Of a DNA stretch of 44,768 bases, positions 1-6,953 are shown one piece after another; the stretch's first letter is position 1, and each line of letters opens with the position of its first letter. The position numbers were made by a program, and so were the translations under genes. The DNA comes from an uncultured Prevotella sp. (GTDB taxonomy: Bacteria; Bacteroidota; Bacteroidia; Bacteroidales; Bacteroidaceae), in NCBI GenBank assembly GCA_947302435.1, contig CAMYVQ010000020.1:1-44768 (forward strand), given 5' to 3'. Below the pieces are notes generated by a model. It was not told where the DNA came from and made no database searches. It saw nothing but the letters and a program-made list of their open reading frames with translations.

Positions 1-48
1 CACGGGAGCACCGAACTCACGCATGGCCTGTAATACCTTCTCTTTCAT
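1..48 (-). CDS. 5' end of an unidentified small protein gene, cut by the window edge
   Basis: Only the first 16 codons are present. They read MKEKVLQAMREFGAPV on the minus strand, starting from the ATG at 48-46. The sequence resembles the start of the first helix of small winged-helix, regulator-like proteins of Bacteroidales, but 16 residues cannot identify a family. The start is reasonable because the DNA just upstream is non-coding and rich in palindromes. The gene continues beyond the left edge of the window. Confidence 0.45.
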   Translation of the reverse strand, partial: MKEKVLQAMREFGAPV

Positions 49-61
49 AAATTGAAGCCCC

Positions 62-156
62 CCTCTTATCCCCCGAGGGGGAAGACCGTCGCAGGGGCAT
101 GGGTCTGACGTTTGTTACTTAGAAAGCCTCCCCTCGGGGAGGTTTGGAGGGGGCTC
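62..156. repeat. GC-rich palindromic intergenic repeat with terminator-like hairpins
   Basis: Two short GC palindromes are visible: CCCCCGAGGGGG at 70-81 and CCTCCCCTCGGGGAGG at 127-142. The second lies directly downstream of the ferritin-like gene on the minus strand and is followed there by a CTTTCT run, so it could end that transcript. The flank holds GGGTCTGACGTTTG (103-116), which resembles GGGTCTGAACAGACGTTT at 658-675 on the other side of the same gene. This suggests a dispersed repeat family rather than a purpose-built terminator. Confidence 0.5.
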
Positions 157-612
157 TTACATCTGCTTTATCAGCCAGTTCTGTGCGCCAATCTTCTCAA
201 TCATTTCAAGAGCGCCCTGACTCCAGAAGAGGTCTTCCTCCTCGTCGGCCAGATATGCCTTCAAGATGTCGAAAGTGAGATAGTCTTCGCATACCGAACC
301 CATGCACTTGCGCAACAATTCCACACCCGGTTCCTGAATCTTCAGATCCTCCTTGATATACTCGATGGGGTCGTAGCACAGCGCGCGAGCCTCATGCTTC
401 TCTACCTTCACCTCACCGCCCAGGTCGAGGATACGGTCGATGAACTTCTCCACCCATTCCATCTCCTCCGTGTAGTGGCCGATGTACTTCTCGCCCAGCT
501 TCGTAAAGCCCTGAGCCTTGAAAATCTGTCCCTGTACCTTGTGTACGAATGCGCCTTCTGAGAGGCCTGTTACGAAGAATTGCAATGCTTCGATTGATTT
601 CTGCTTGTCCAT
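157..612 (-). CDS. Ferritin-like / bacterioferritin-like protein with altered ferroxidase site
   Basis: This 151-residue protein has the length and helical pattern of bacterioferritin, a 24-subunit iron-storage shell of the cytoplasm. Aligned by eye to E. coli Bfr, EEMEWVEKFIDRIL (about residues 48-61) matches the helix carrying E51, M52 and H54, and DEEEDLFW near residue 124 matches the helix with E127 and H130. E51, E127 and the haem-ligand Met are kept. E18, H54, E94 and H130 appear to be L, W, Q and D. The di-iron site therefore looks incomplete, and the protein may store or bind iron or haem without normal ferroxidase chemistry. The C-terminal GAQNWL matches the family's GLQNYL. It stands alone on the minus strand, divergent from the AraC gene. 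The fold is fairly secure; the activity is not. Confidence 0.75.
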   Translation of the reverse strand: MDKQKSIEALQFFVTGLSEGAFVHKVQGQIFKAQGFTKLGEKYIGHYTEEMEWVEKFIDRILDLGGEVKVEKHEARALCYDPIEYIKEDLKIQEPGVELLRKCMGSVCEDYLTFDILKAYLADEEEDLFWSQGALEMIEKIGAQNWLIKQM

Positions 613-656
613 AATTCCTTTTAGTTGTTTACAAGTTCCCTAAGTTAGGGGATTTA

Positions 657-725
657 GGGGTCTGAACAGACGTTTAGCAGACCGTAATACTTAAATTATT
701 CAGAGTCTGCGCCTGTTCAGACCCC
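657..725. repeat. Nested inverted repeat in a divergent intergenic region
   Basis: GGGGTCTGAACAG (657-669) is an exact inverted match to CTGTTCAGACCCC (713-725). Inside it, GCAGAC and GTCTGC form a second stem. The element sits between the ferritin-like gene and the AraC regulator, and the surrounding 613-800 stretch holds no gene. It could be a dispersed repeat, as its similarity to the 103-116 sequence suggests, or an operator for the adjacent regulator. The sequence does not decide between them. Confidence 0.55.
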
Positions 726-872
726 CATCCCCCTCGCTCGGCTATGCCGCTTGGCTTGTCCAAGAACTAAGGGGGCTAATCACGCTGCAAAGGTACGATG
801 TTTTTTCCATAGAATTGCAAGCCCAAACGAAACAAAAACCGATCAAAACGAAACAAATTCAAAGATTATTCG

Positions 873-880
873 TATCTTTG
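873..880 (+). promoter_or_regulatory. -7 box (TATCTTTG) for the AraC gene
   Basis: TATCTTTG matches the Bacteroidetes -7 consensus TAnnTTTG and ends 18 nt before the ATG at 899. No clear TTTG -33 box is seen. If used, transcription would start near 886. That rules out the more upstream in-frame start at 815. Confidence 0.6.
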
Positions 881-898
881 CCCCCAAATAGCGCGATT

Positions 899-1780
899 AT
901 GTATAGTTTGAAGGAATTTTGGCAACTGAGAAACCTACCTTTTCCCGAAGGTGAGTGGGATGGGAACGTTATCTGTTTGGAGACCAACGTGGAGTGGACC
1001 TTCGGCACGAACGAGACGCACGGGTTCCTGTCGTGCTACACCTTTACGATTGTCACACGGGGCTGGCTCACCATATTATATAATAACCGCGAACTGACGC
1101 TGCACGAGGGCGATCTCTACACTTATTCGCCCGGTTTCGAGGTTATCGTCCTCTCGTCTTCCAGCGACTATAGCGGCATCTGTCTGCTGGGCGACGAGCA
1201 CTTCACGCTCAGCCTGCCCACAGTGCGCGATGCCATCCGCACGGCCTATTTCATGGTGGTTGAACTCACCTCGCCCGTACTTCCGCTTCAGGACGACGAC
1301 CGCCACCGCCTGCAGGAACTGATGCAGATGATGCTGCACTACCAGCAGACGGGACTGCCGCATGCTAATGAGAGCCTGCGCATGCTCTACAACCTCTTCC
1401 TCACTGACCTCTCCGCCATCCAGCAGCACAGCATCCGCGAGCACCGCTTCCCCAAGCGCATTGAAGAAATTTTCCTCGGTTTCCTCGGCCTGTTGCCCCA
1501 GCATTTCGCTGAGCACCACGACATTGGCTTCTATGCCTCCGAACTCTGCATCACCACCACCTACCTCTCTCGCGTCGTCCGCCAAGTGTCAGGAGGACGC
1601 ACCGTTGTCGATTACATCAACCAGCTGCTCCTGATGGAGGCTGTGTTCCTACTTCGTCAGACTTCGTTGAGCATCACTCAGATTTCCGACCGGCTTCATT
1701 TCGCCGAAGTCACCACCTTTGCCCGTTTCTTCAATCGGATGAAGGGCATGAATCCGAGAGAGTTCAGGAAGGGGAAATGA
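899..1780 (+). CDS. AraC-family transcriptional regulator
   Basis: From the ATG at 899 (MYSLKEFW) the protein has 293 residues. Its N-terminal half looks like a cupin-type ligand-binding domain: short beta segments, with LHEGDLYTYSPGFEV typical of AraC sensors. The C-terminal 85 residues form the double helix-turn-helix, with ASELCITTTYLSRVVRQ as the first unit and ISDRLHFAEVTTFARFFNRM plus GMNPREFRK as the second. An in-frame start at 815 would add 28 residues but lies upstream of the promoter box at 873-880, so I reject it. The gene is followed by a hairpin terminator. Its target is unknown. The divergent ferritin-like gene and the downstream small-RNA region are neighbours it might control, but this is only position-based inference. 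Confidence 0.88.
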   Translation: MYSLKEFWQLRNLPFPEGEWDGNVICLETNVEWTFGTNETHGFLSCYTFTIVTRGWLTILYNNRELTLHEGDLYTYSPGFEVIVLSSSSDYSGICLLGDEHFTLSLPTVRDAIRTAYFMVVELTSPVLPLQDDDRHRLQELMQMMLHYQQTGLPHANESLRMLYNLFLTDLSAIQQHSIREHRFPKRIEEIFLGFLGLLPQHFAEHHDIGFYASELCITTTYLSRVVRQVSGGRTVVDYINQLLLMEAVFLLRQTSLSITQISDRLHFAEVTTFARFFNRMKGMNPREFRKGK

Positions 1781-1797
1781 ATAATTATTTCCAGAAC

Positions 1798-1826
1798 AAT
1801 TGTGTTCGCACACAATTTGTTTGATT
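1798..1826 (+). terminator. Hairpin terminator after the AraC gene
   Basis: AATTGTGT (1798-1805) pairs with ACACAATT (1810-1817) across a TCGC loop, followed by a T-rich stretch (TGTTTGATTT). It lies 18 nt past the stop codon. Confidence 0.6.
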
Positions 1827-1895
1827 TGTATCAATAATCAGTGCTGTTTTGATGGAAACCGGGTGTGAATTGATACACCTTTTCAAGAATCGTTG

Positions 1896-1903
1896 TACCT
1901 TTG
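1896..1903 (+). promoter_or_regulatory. -7 box (TACCTTTG) of an orphan transcript
   Basis: TACCTTTG fits TAnnTTTG. An ATTG at 1869-1872 may serve as the -33 element, though the spacing of about 23 nt is slightly long. No sizeable gene follows on the plus strand before the terminator-like hairpin at 2298, so this promoter points to a non-coding or leader RNA. Confidence 0.6.
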
Positions 1904-1908
1904 CATCG

Positions 1909-2340
1909 TCAAAAGACAAGAAAGAGACTTCAATAGCGTTGAAAGTTCAAAGGTAAGAAAGATTGAATAGGTAATTAGCCTGAAAGGTAAAAGATTATAG
2001 AGAAAGCATAAAAAGTTGGATATGTAGTCTCAGTAGGAAGTTAGTAAATAATAAGGTAAGATTGTTAGTAAGTTTTGTACAATAGGTTTTTGGTTAATAA
2101 AAAGGTAAGATTGTTAGTAAAGTTCAGGACGATAGGTATTAGATTCTGAAAAGGTAGAACAAAAAAGATTGAGTAAAGGATAACAGAGATGTAGCAGGGG
2201 CGTCGTGATGACGCGTACTGCACGACGGAAGGGGGGAGTTGAAGCTCCAGCCTTCATTCTTAAAAAAGTAAAGGTTTTTAGTTATTAATATCGTTTGAAA
2301 ATGCAGCGAAGGGGAAGTGATTCCACTTGTTGCATTTTTC
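1909..2340 (+). ncRNA. Candidate small RNA, about 430 nt, with promoter and terminator
   Basis: The 1780-2408 stretch has no normal gene, but it carries a promoter box (1896-1903) and a terminator-like hairpin (2298-2338) in the same direction. The first part is A/G-rich and poorly structured. It includes a diverged direct repeat, GGTAAGATTGTTAGTAA, at about 2055 and 2103 (48 nt apart). The last third is structured: CGTCGTG/CACGACG (2201-2227) forms a 7-bp stem, and GGAG/CTCC (2235-2248) a smaller one. A 26-codon ORF overlaps these hairpins. I do not recognise tmRNA, RNase P RNA or SRP RNA motifs. Independently transcribed Bacteroidales RNAs of this layout are known as a class, but I cannot assign this one. 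It could also be a long leader. Confidence 0.45.
2208..2288 (+). CDS. Possible 26-residue leader peptide inside the small-RNA region
   Basis: An ATG at 2208 opens 26 codons ending in TAA at 2286-2288. The peptide starts MTRTARRKGGVEAPAF, ends in KVFSY and is basic. The ATG lies in the loop of the 2201-2227 hairpin, so its access could depend on RNA folding. The evidence is only an open frame in a transcribed-looking region. The underlying DNA may instead be a degenerate dispersed palindrome that is open by chance. Confidence 0.25.
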   Translation: MTRTARRKGGVEAPAFILKKVKVFSY

Positions 2341-2345
2341 TTTTG
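2298..2345. terminator. Bidirectional terminator between the small RNA and the MATE gene
   Basis: AAAATGCA (2298-2305) pairs with TGCATTTT (2331-2338), with an inner stem AAGTG/CACTT, followed by TTTTTCTTTT. The A-tract on the left gives a shorter T-tract for the minus-strand MATE transcript, which ends at 2408. It can therefore serve both convergent units. Confidence 0.65.
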
Positions 2346-2407
2346 CTAATCAATAAGTTCCAATTTTCGCGAAAATTGAAAACGGGGGAATATGCACAGA
2401 AAGAATG

Positions 2408-3820
2408 TCAGACTTTTTTCTTGGCCCATTTCCCAGAGAACAGGCGGGCGAGGAAAATGACGCCGCGGAAGGTGAGGTCGATGGCCATAGCAGTCCACAC
2501 ACCGCGCAGTCCGTAGCGCGGAGCCATCCATGCGGCCAGTGTCAGTCGCACACCCCACATTGACGAAAGGCTCATGAACGCCGGGATGAGCGTGTCGCCG
2601 GCTCCGACGAACACACCGTTGCAGACAATCATTGCGGCAAACATGGGTTCGGCCCAAGCCTCGATGCGCAAGGCTTCGACTCCCTGGCTGATGATGGCCT
2701 CCACGGGGGTCATGATGGCCATGAGTTCAGGGGCGAAGACGTACATCAACGCACCCATGACCGTCATCACGGCAATGCCCAAGCTCACCGACATACGGGC
2801 AAACGAACGGGTCAGCTGCCGTTGTCCGGCACCGATGCCCTGCCCCACAAGGGTGGTGGCAGCTTCGGCAATGCCGTAGCCCGGCATATAGCACAGGCTC
2901 TCGACGGTGATGGCAAACGAGTTGGCGGCAATGGCTATGTTGCCCAATGGGGCCACAATCATGGTACTCACAATCTGCGCACTACCCATCAGAATGTGTT
3001 GGAATCCCATGGGTGCGCCAATCTTGAAAGCTGTTCCGACTACGTTGGACGTGGGGCGGAAGGAAGAGAGCGTGGTGACGGAGGCCTCTCTCTTCGCCTT
3101 CGGATCGTCCTTTCTGAAAAAGCCCAACATCTCGCTTTTCCACAACAGGAACCAGGTCATCATCGCCGATGTGACTATAAAGGCAATCAGTGAGCCTAAT
3201 GCCGCTCCCAACACGCCCAATCCGAATACAAATATAAAGAGGTAGTTGAAGCAGACATCGAGCACGCACATCATGATGTTCAGTGCCGATGGAATCTTCA
3301 TGTTTCCCGAACATTTCAGCATTGATCCGGCCAGCGACTCCAATTGGAAAAAGGGGATGGAGGCCCCAAAGACGGCAAAATAGAGGGTGGCTTCGTGGGC
3401 AATGTCTGCTCCGCCGCCTAACCAGTAGGGTAGGAAGGGGCTGACACCTACCGCGATGCAGAGTAGCAGCAGGCTCCACAAACCGCAACATACAAGCGAC
3501 TGCCGCAGCACGTTGCGGGCATTGGCGAAGTCGTTGGCTCCGATGTAGTGGGCAGTCTGTACCGAGAAGCCCATAGAGGCGGCGCTCACCAACCCGAAGA
3601 ACAGCCACGACGTGCTTTCCACCAATCCGATGGCCGCCGACTGTCGTGCTCCAAGATGTCCCACCATCGAGGCGTCGATGAAGAACATCACCGTGGCCGA
3701 AATCTGTGCCAGGATGCTGGGAATACTCAAGTTGACGATGAGGTGCAGCCGTTCGCTGTAGGTCATCGTGCGTCCTTCCCTGATATAGGCTAACAAGTCG
3801 GTTTTCTCTTCCTTTGCCAT
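2408..3820 (-). CDS. MATE-family multidrug/cation exporter
   Basis: This 470-residue polytopic membrane protein has about 12 hydrophobic segments arranged as two similar halves. The first half opens with LSIPSILAQISATVMFFIDASMVG-type sequence and the second with FKIGAPMGFQHIL followed by NSFAITVESLCYMPGYGIAEAATTLVGQ. Both are characteristic of NorM/DinF transporters, which use Na+ or H+ gradients to expel drugs or metabolites across the inner membrane. The length is normal for the family. The ATG at 3820 lies only 12 nt after the stop of the hybrid kinase gene, so the two are very probably co-transcribed, with the kinase first. The substrate cannot be read from the sequence. Confidence 0.93.
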   Translation of the reverse strand: MAKEEKTDLLAYIREGRTMTYSERLHLIVNLSIPSILAQISATVMFFIDASMVGHLGARQSAAIGLVESTSWLFFGLVSAASMGFSVQTAHYIGANDFANARNVLRQSLVCCGLWSLLLLCIAVGVSPFLPYWLGGGADIAHEATLYFAVFGASIPFFQLESLAGSMLKCSGNMKIPSALNIMMCVLDVCFNYLFIFVFGLGVLGAALGSLIAFIVTSAMMTWFLLWKSEMLGFFRKDDPKAKREASVTTLSSFRPTSNVVGTAFKIGAPMGFQHILMGSAQIVSTMIVAPLGNIAIAANSFAITVESLCYMPGYGIAEAATTLVGQGIGAGQRQLTRSFARMSVSLGIAVMTVMGALMYVFAPELMAIMTPVEAIISQGVEALRIEAWAEPMFAAMIVCNGVFVGAGDTLIPAFMSLSSMWGVRLTLAAWMAPRYGLRGVWTAMAIDLTFRGVIFLARLFSGKWAKKKV

Positions 3821-3832
3821 TTCAGACAGTGT

Positions 3833-5611
3833 TTAGTCCTCGTGTTGTACATACTTGCTGGGTACCACGCCGTATTGCATCTTGAAGCATTTCTTGAAAT
3901 AGGAGGGGTCCTGAATGCCTATGCGGTAGCTCACTTCCGAGACGTTCAGCTCGCCTTCGGCCAATAATTTGGCAGCTTTCCTCATGCGTTCACGCATCAG
4001 GTATTTGTTAGGCGAAAGGCCGGTGATGTCTTTTACTCTGCTATAGAACTTGGTGCGCCCCATTGACATCATTTCCGTCAGTCGGTCCATGTTGAAGTCG
4101 GGCTCGTTCATGTGTTGGGCAATGAAGACGGCCAGTTTGTCGATGAACACTTTGTCGGCATGCGAGGTGATGATCACCCCTTCGGGGATGTGCTTGTTGG
4201 CCTCGTCGGACGAGCGGCTGTGGTGTACTGGCTTCGCCTCTCCCTGATTTGTTGCGGCTTTCTGATAGGCCATGGCTTCTTTCTTCATCAGCTGCATCGA
4301 TTTGGCCAAGAGCACGCGGAGGTTGCACGGCTTCACGATATAGTCGTCTGCCCCGACCTTGTAGGCTTGTATCTCGTACATGTCATCGTCGTGGGGAGAA
4401 AGCATGATGATGGGTATTGAGGCCGTTTTGGAGTTTTGTTTCAGTTGGGCTACAATCTCATAGCCGTTCATGTCGGTCATGGTGACATTGCAGATAAGCA
4501 GTGAGGGCGGCTCGTTGACGACCCCTTCGAGCCCCGCCTTTCCGTTCATGTAGCAGTCGGTGTGGAAGTAGGTGCTCAGTTCCATCCGCAGTTGCTGTAG
4601 CATGTCGTAATTCTCCTCGATGATGGTCACATGCTGGTCGTTGAGGGCCTCGAACTGCATTTCCTGAAACACTTCTTCGCTCTGATAGTCCGGTTTTTCC
4701 TCTTCCGTATCCTTGTTGTCGCCTGTGTCGAACTCCTCGGGGCTGTAGGCAGCTTCCTCGGTGGGCAATGTCAGCGTGAAGATTGAGCCTCCCGTTTCGC
4801 TTAGGGCGTAGGTCAGGCTCCCGCGGTGGGCCTTGGCTATTTCGTATGAAGTGTAGAGTCCGATACCCATGCCTTCCTGACTGATCAGCCCGTTCAGGAA
4901 GGGTTGGAAGATGACCTCCTGCAGCTCTTCTGAGATGCCGGGACCCGTGTCCTCGCAGCTGATGACGACCGAGCTTCCTTCTCTCCAGAGCCTTACGATG
5001 ATACTGCCGTGCTCGGGTGTGTACTTGATGGCGTTCAGAATCAGGTTGTAGAGAACCGCCTCCAACAGATCTTGATCGAACGACGACGTGAAAATCTTCT
5101 CCTTCGGCGTAAACGAGAGCTGGATCTTCTTCTGTTGGGCCATGGGCCAGAAGTCCTGGCAGACGGTGCGCACAAAGGACACGATGTCGCTGTTGGTGAC
5201 GTGCAGGCGGAGGTTGCCGGTCTGCGCTTTCCTGAACTCCATAAACAGGTTGACGAGCTTCAGCATGCGTCGTGTGCTGCGTAGGGCTGTCTGTACGGCC
5301 GGACTCTTCTTGTCGAGCTTTTCCACGGATTTGTTGATGATGGTCAGCGGCGTAAGGAACTCATGGGTGATGTTGGAAAGCAACTGTATGCGGAAGTCGG
5401 ACAACTGCTTCTGCAACATCATCTGCTGGCACAGCTCGAACCTCCTTCTCCAGTTGTGGTAAAGATAGCTGGCAAAGAGAAGGGCGAGGAGGAAATACAC
5501 TGTCCAAGCCCACCATGAGACAAGCCATGACTGCAGCTGTCCCGATTGTGCAAATGCCGTCAGTGAAGGCGTGATGAAGGCTACAAGAATACAAGCGATT
5601 CGTCTGCTCAT
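3833..5611 (-). CDS. Sensorless hybrid histidine kinase/AraC regulator with altered receiver
   Basis: This 592-residue protein has a signal peptide (1-22) and one membrane segment (about 35-52). The kinase follows: dimerisation domain with phospho-acceptor H83 in SNITHEFLTPL, then ATPase motifs NLILNAIKYTPE, EDTGPGIS and GMGIGLYTS. A receiver spans about 326-440 and an AraC helix-turn-helix covers the last 105 residues. This is the back half of a Bacteroidetes hybrid two-component system. The usual 700-800 residue periplasmic beta-propeller and Y_Y_Y sensor is absent; only about 12 residues separate signal and membrane segment. In the receiver, the expected phospho-Asp (S-D-V-M-M-P in normal proteins) is N375 (CNVTMTDMNG), and the acidic pair is E332/E333. 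K427 is kept. Signalling is therefore unusual or phosphorylation-independent. It precedes the MATE gene, its likely target. Confidence 0.88.
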   Translation of the reverse strand: MSRRIACILVAFITPSLTAFAQSGQLQSWLVSWWAWTVYFLLALLFASYLYHNWRRRFELCQQMMLQKQLSDFRIQLLSNITHEFLTPLTIINKSVEKLDKKSPAVQTALRSTRRMLKLVNLFMEFRKAQTGNLRLHVTNSDIVSFVRTVCQDFWPMAQQKKIQLSFTPKEKIFTSSFDQDLLEAVLYNLILNAIKYTPEHGSIIVRLWREGSSVVISCEDTGPGISEELQEVIFQPFLNGLISQEGMGIGLYTSYEIAKAHRGSLTYALSETGGSIFTLTLPTEEAAYSPEEFDTGDNKDTEEEKPDYQSEEVFQEMQFEALNDQHVTIIEENYDMLQQLRMELSTYFHTDCYMNGKAGLEGVVNEPPSLLICNVTMTDMNGYEIVAQLKQNSKTASIPIIMLSPHDDDMYEIQAYKVGADDYIVKPCNLRVLLAKSMQLMKKEAMAYQKAATNQGEAKPVHHSRSSDEANKHIPEGVIITSHADKVFIDKLAVFIAQHMNEPDFNMDRLTEMMSMGRTKFYSRVKDITGLSPNKYLMRERMRKAAKLLAEGELNVSEVSYRIGIQDPSYFKKCFKMQYGVVPSKYVQHED

Positions 5612-5638
5612 TTTTCAGATAGGGTAGTTTTCTATGTG

Positions 5639-5646
5639 CAAAGTTA
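5639..5646 (-). promoter_or_regulatory. -7 box (TAACTTTG) for the hybrid kinase-MATE operon
   Basis: On the minus strand TAACTTTG lies 27 nt before the ATG at 5611 and fits TAnnTTTG. No good -33 TTTG is visible. Confidence 0.6.
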
Positions 5647-5721
5647 ATTGTTTTGAGTAAAAAAAAGAGGAATCAGACGAAAAAAGACTTTATTTTAGCA
5701 TTTTTTCTGACAGATTATTTT

Positions 5722-5729
5722 TATCTTTG
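5722..5729 (+). promoter_or_regulatory. -7 box (TATCTTTG) for the AI-2E-type permease
   Basis: TATCTTTG lies 33 nt before the ATG at 5763, in the divergent region with the hybrid kinase promoter. The -33 region is T-rich without a clear TTTG. Confidence 0.6.
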
Positions 5730-5762
5730 CAACATGAACATTTTATTTAGGTTGTGAGGAAT

Positions 5763-6833
5763 ATGGAAAGAAAAGCGATTACATTCGACACCGTGATTCG
5801 CACGATAATGGGTATCATTGTCATAGTGGGCATCATCATGCTGCTCCAGAGGTTGAGCTCGGTTCTGCTTCCTTTCTTTGCCGCATGGCTTGTAGCCTAC
5901 CTGCTGTTCCCCTTAGTGAAGTTCTATCAGTACAAATGCCGGTTGAAGTTCCGCATTGTGGGTATCATCTGCGCGCTGCTCACTACGGCTGTCGCCCTCG
6001 CCGGGATAGCGTGGTTAGTGGTGCCTCCCATGATTGAAGAGGGGGGGCGCATCAAGGATGTGATCATTGCCTATATCGAGGGTAGCAGCACGCTGAACAG
6101 TATTCCGTGGAAGGTGCAGAACTTCATCCGCGAGCATATCGATATTGAGACCCTGAAGGCCATCGTGACACAGGACGGCTTTTTCGAGAGTGTGAAAGAG
6201 ACCATGCCGAAGGTGTGGAACATCATCGCCCAGTCGCTGAATGTGCTGGGCAGTCTGATCTCGCTGACCATGATTCTGCTCTATACAATCTTCATTTTGC
6301 TCGACTATGAGGAAATCTCCAACGGTTGGTCCCGTCTGCTGCCTGCCCGTTATCGTGGCTTTGCCGTGCAGCTGATGCGCGATGTCGAAGAGGGCATGAA
6401 CAAGTATTTCCGCGGACAGGGAAAGATTGCCTTTATCGTGGGCATCTTGTTCAGCATCGGTTTCCTGATCATCGATTTCCCCATGGCCATCGGTTTGGGC
6501 ATGTTCATCGGCCTGCTGAACATGGTTCCCTATTTGCAGATGCTGGGCTTCATCCCCACCATTATTCTGGCTTTGGCCAAGAGTGCCGAGACGGGGCAGA
6601 ACTTCTGGCTCATTATGGGCATGGCTTTGGCTATCTTTGCTGTGGTGCAGGTTATTCAGGATGCCTATCTTACCCCGAAGATTATGGGACAGGTGACGGG
6701 ACTGAATGCCGCCATCATCCTTCTTTCGCTTTCCATCTGGGGCTCGCTCTTGGGCATGTTGGGCATGATTATTGCCCTGCCGCTCACCACCCTGTTGCTG
6801 AATTACTATCAGCGGTATATCATCAAAAAGTAA
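5763..6833 (+). CDS. AI-2E family (PerM-type) permease
   Basis: This 356-residue inner-membrane protein has about eight hydrophobic segments. The layout is that of the AI-2E/PerM family: two N-terminal helices, a third helix followed by a soluble region (about 90-145), then FRGQGKIAFIVGILFSIGFLIID and the conserved GLLNMVPYLQMLGFIPTIILAL, and a C-terminal PLTTLLLNYYQRYI. Members have been linked to autoinducer-2 export, Na+/H+ exchange or other small-molecule efflux, so the substrate is open. A GTG at 5754 would add three residues. I chose the ATG at 5763, but both lie downstream of the promoter box. It is a single-gene unit ending at a strong hairpin shared with convergent glyA. Confidence 0.88.
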   Translation: MERKAITFDTVIRTIMGIIVIVGIIMLLQRLSSVLLPFFAAWLVAYLLFPLVKFYQYKCRLKFRIVGIICALLTTAVALAGIAWLVVPPMIEEGGRIKDVIIAYIEGSSTLNSIPWKVQNFIREHIDIETLKAIVTQDGFFESVKETMPKVWNIIAQSLNVLGSLISLTMILLYTIFILLDYEEISNGWSRLLPARYRGFAVQLMRDVEEGMNKYFRGQGKIAFIVGILFSIGFLIIDFPMAIGLGMFIGLLNMVPYLQMLGFIPTIILALAKSAETGQNFWLIMGMALAIFAVVQVIQDAYLTPKIMGQVTGLNAAIILLSLSIWGSLLGMLGMIIALPLTTLLLNYYQRYIIKK

Positions 6834-6886
6834 TAGGGGTGTAGAGATGGCGTTGTCATGATGGGCAATGCACAGTCGCTTATATA

Positions 6887-6935
6887 AACGATTGCTGTCC
6901 GCTAAATCAGTTTTTTAGCGGACAGCAATCGTTTT
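6887..6935. terminator. Strong bidirectional terminator between the permease gene and glyA
   Basis: A perfect 20-bp stem (6887-6906 with 6914-6933) closes a 7-nt loop and is followed by a short T-run on the plus strand. It lies between two convergent genes and probably terminates both. Confidence 0.85.
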
Positions 6936-6953
6936 CAATAGTGGTTAAAATGC

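Noticed and set aside
815..898. Upstream in-frame start adding 28 residues to the AraC regulator
   Set aside because: The extension overlaps the TATCTTTG promoter box at 873-880 and has no family resemblance; the ATG at 899 is downstream of the likely transcription start.
2295..2516. 73-codon plus-strand open frame after the small-RNA region
   Set aside because: It starts within the terminator hairpin and runs antisense into the MATE gene; no sign of selection for coding.
6841..6880. Possible second copy of the 2195-2230 hairpin element
   Set aside because: Similarity is loose and does not preserve the stem; it is mentioned only as a weak hint under the 26-codon ORF.
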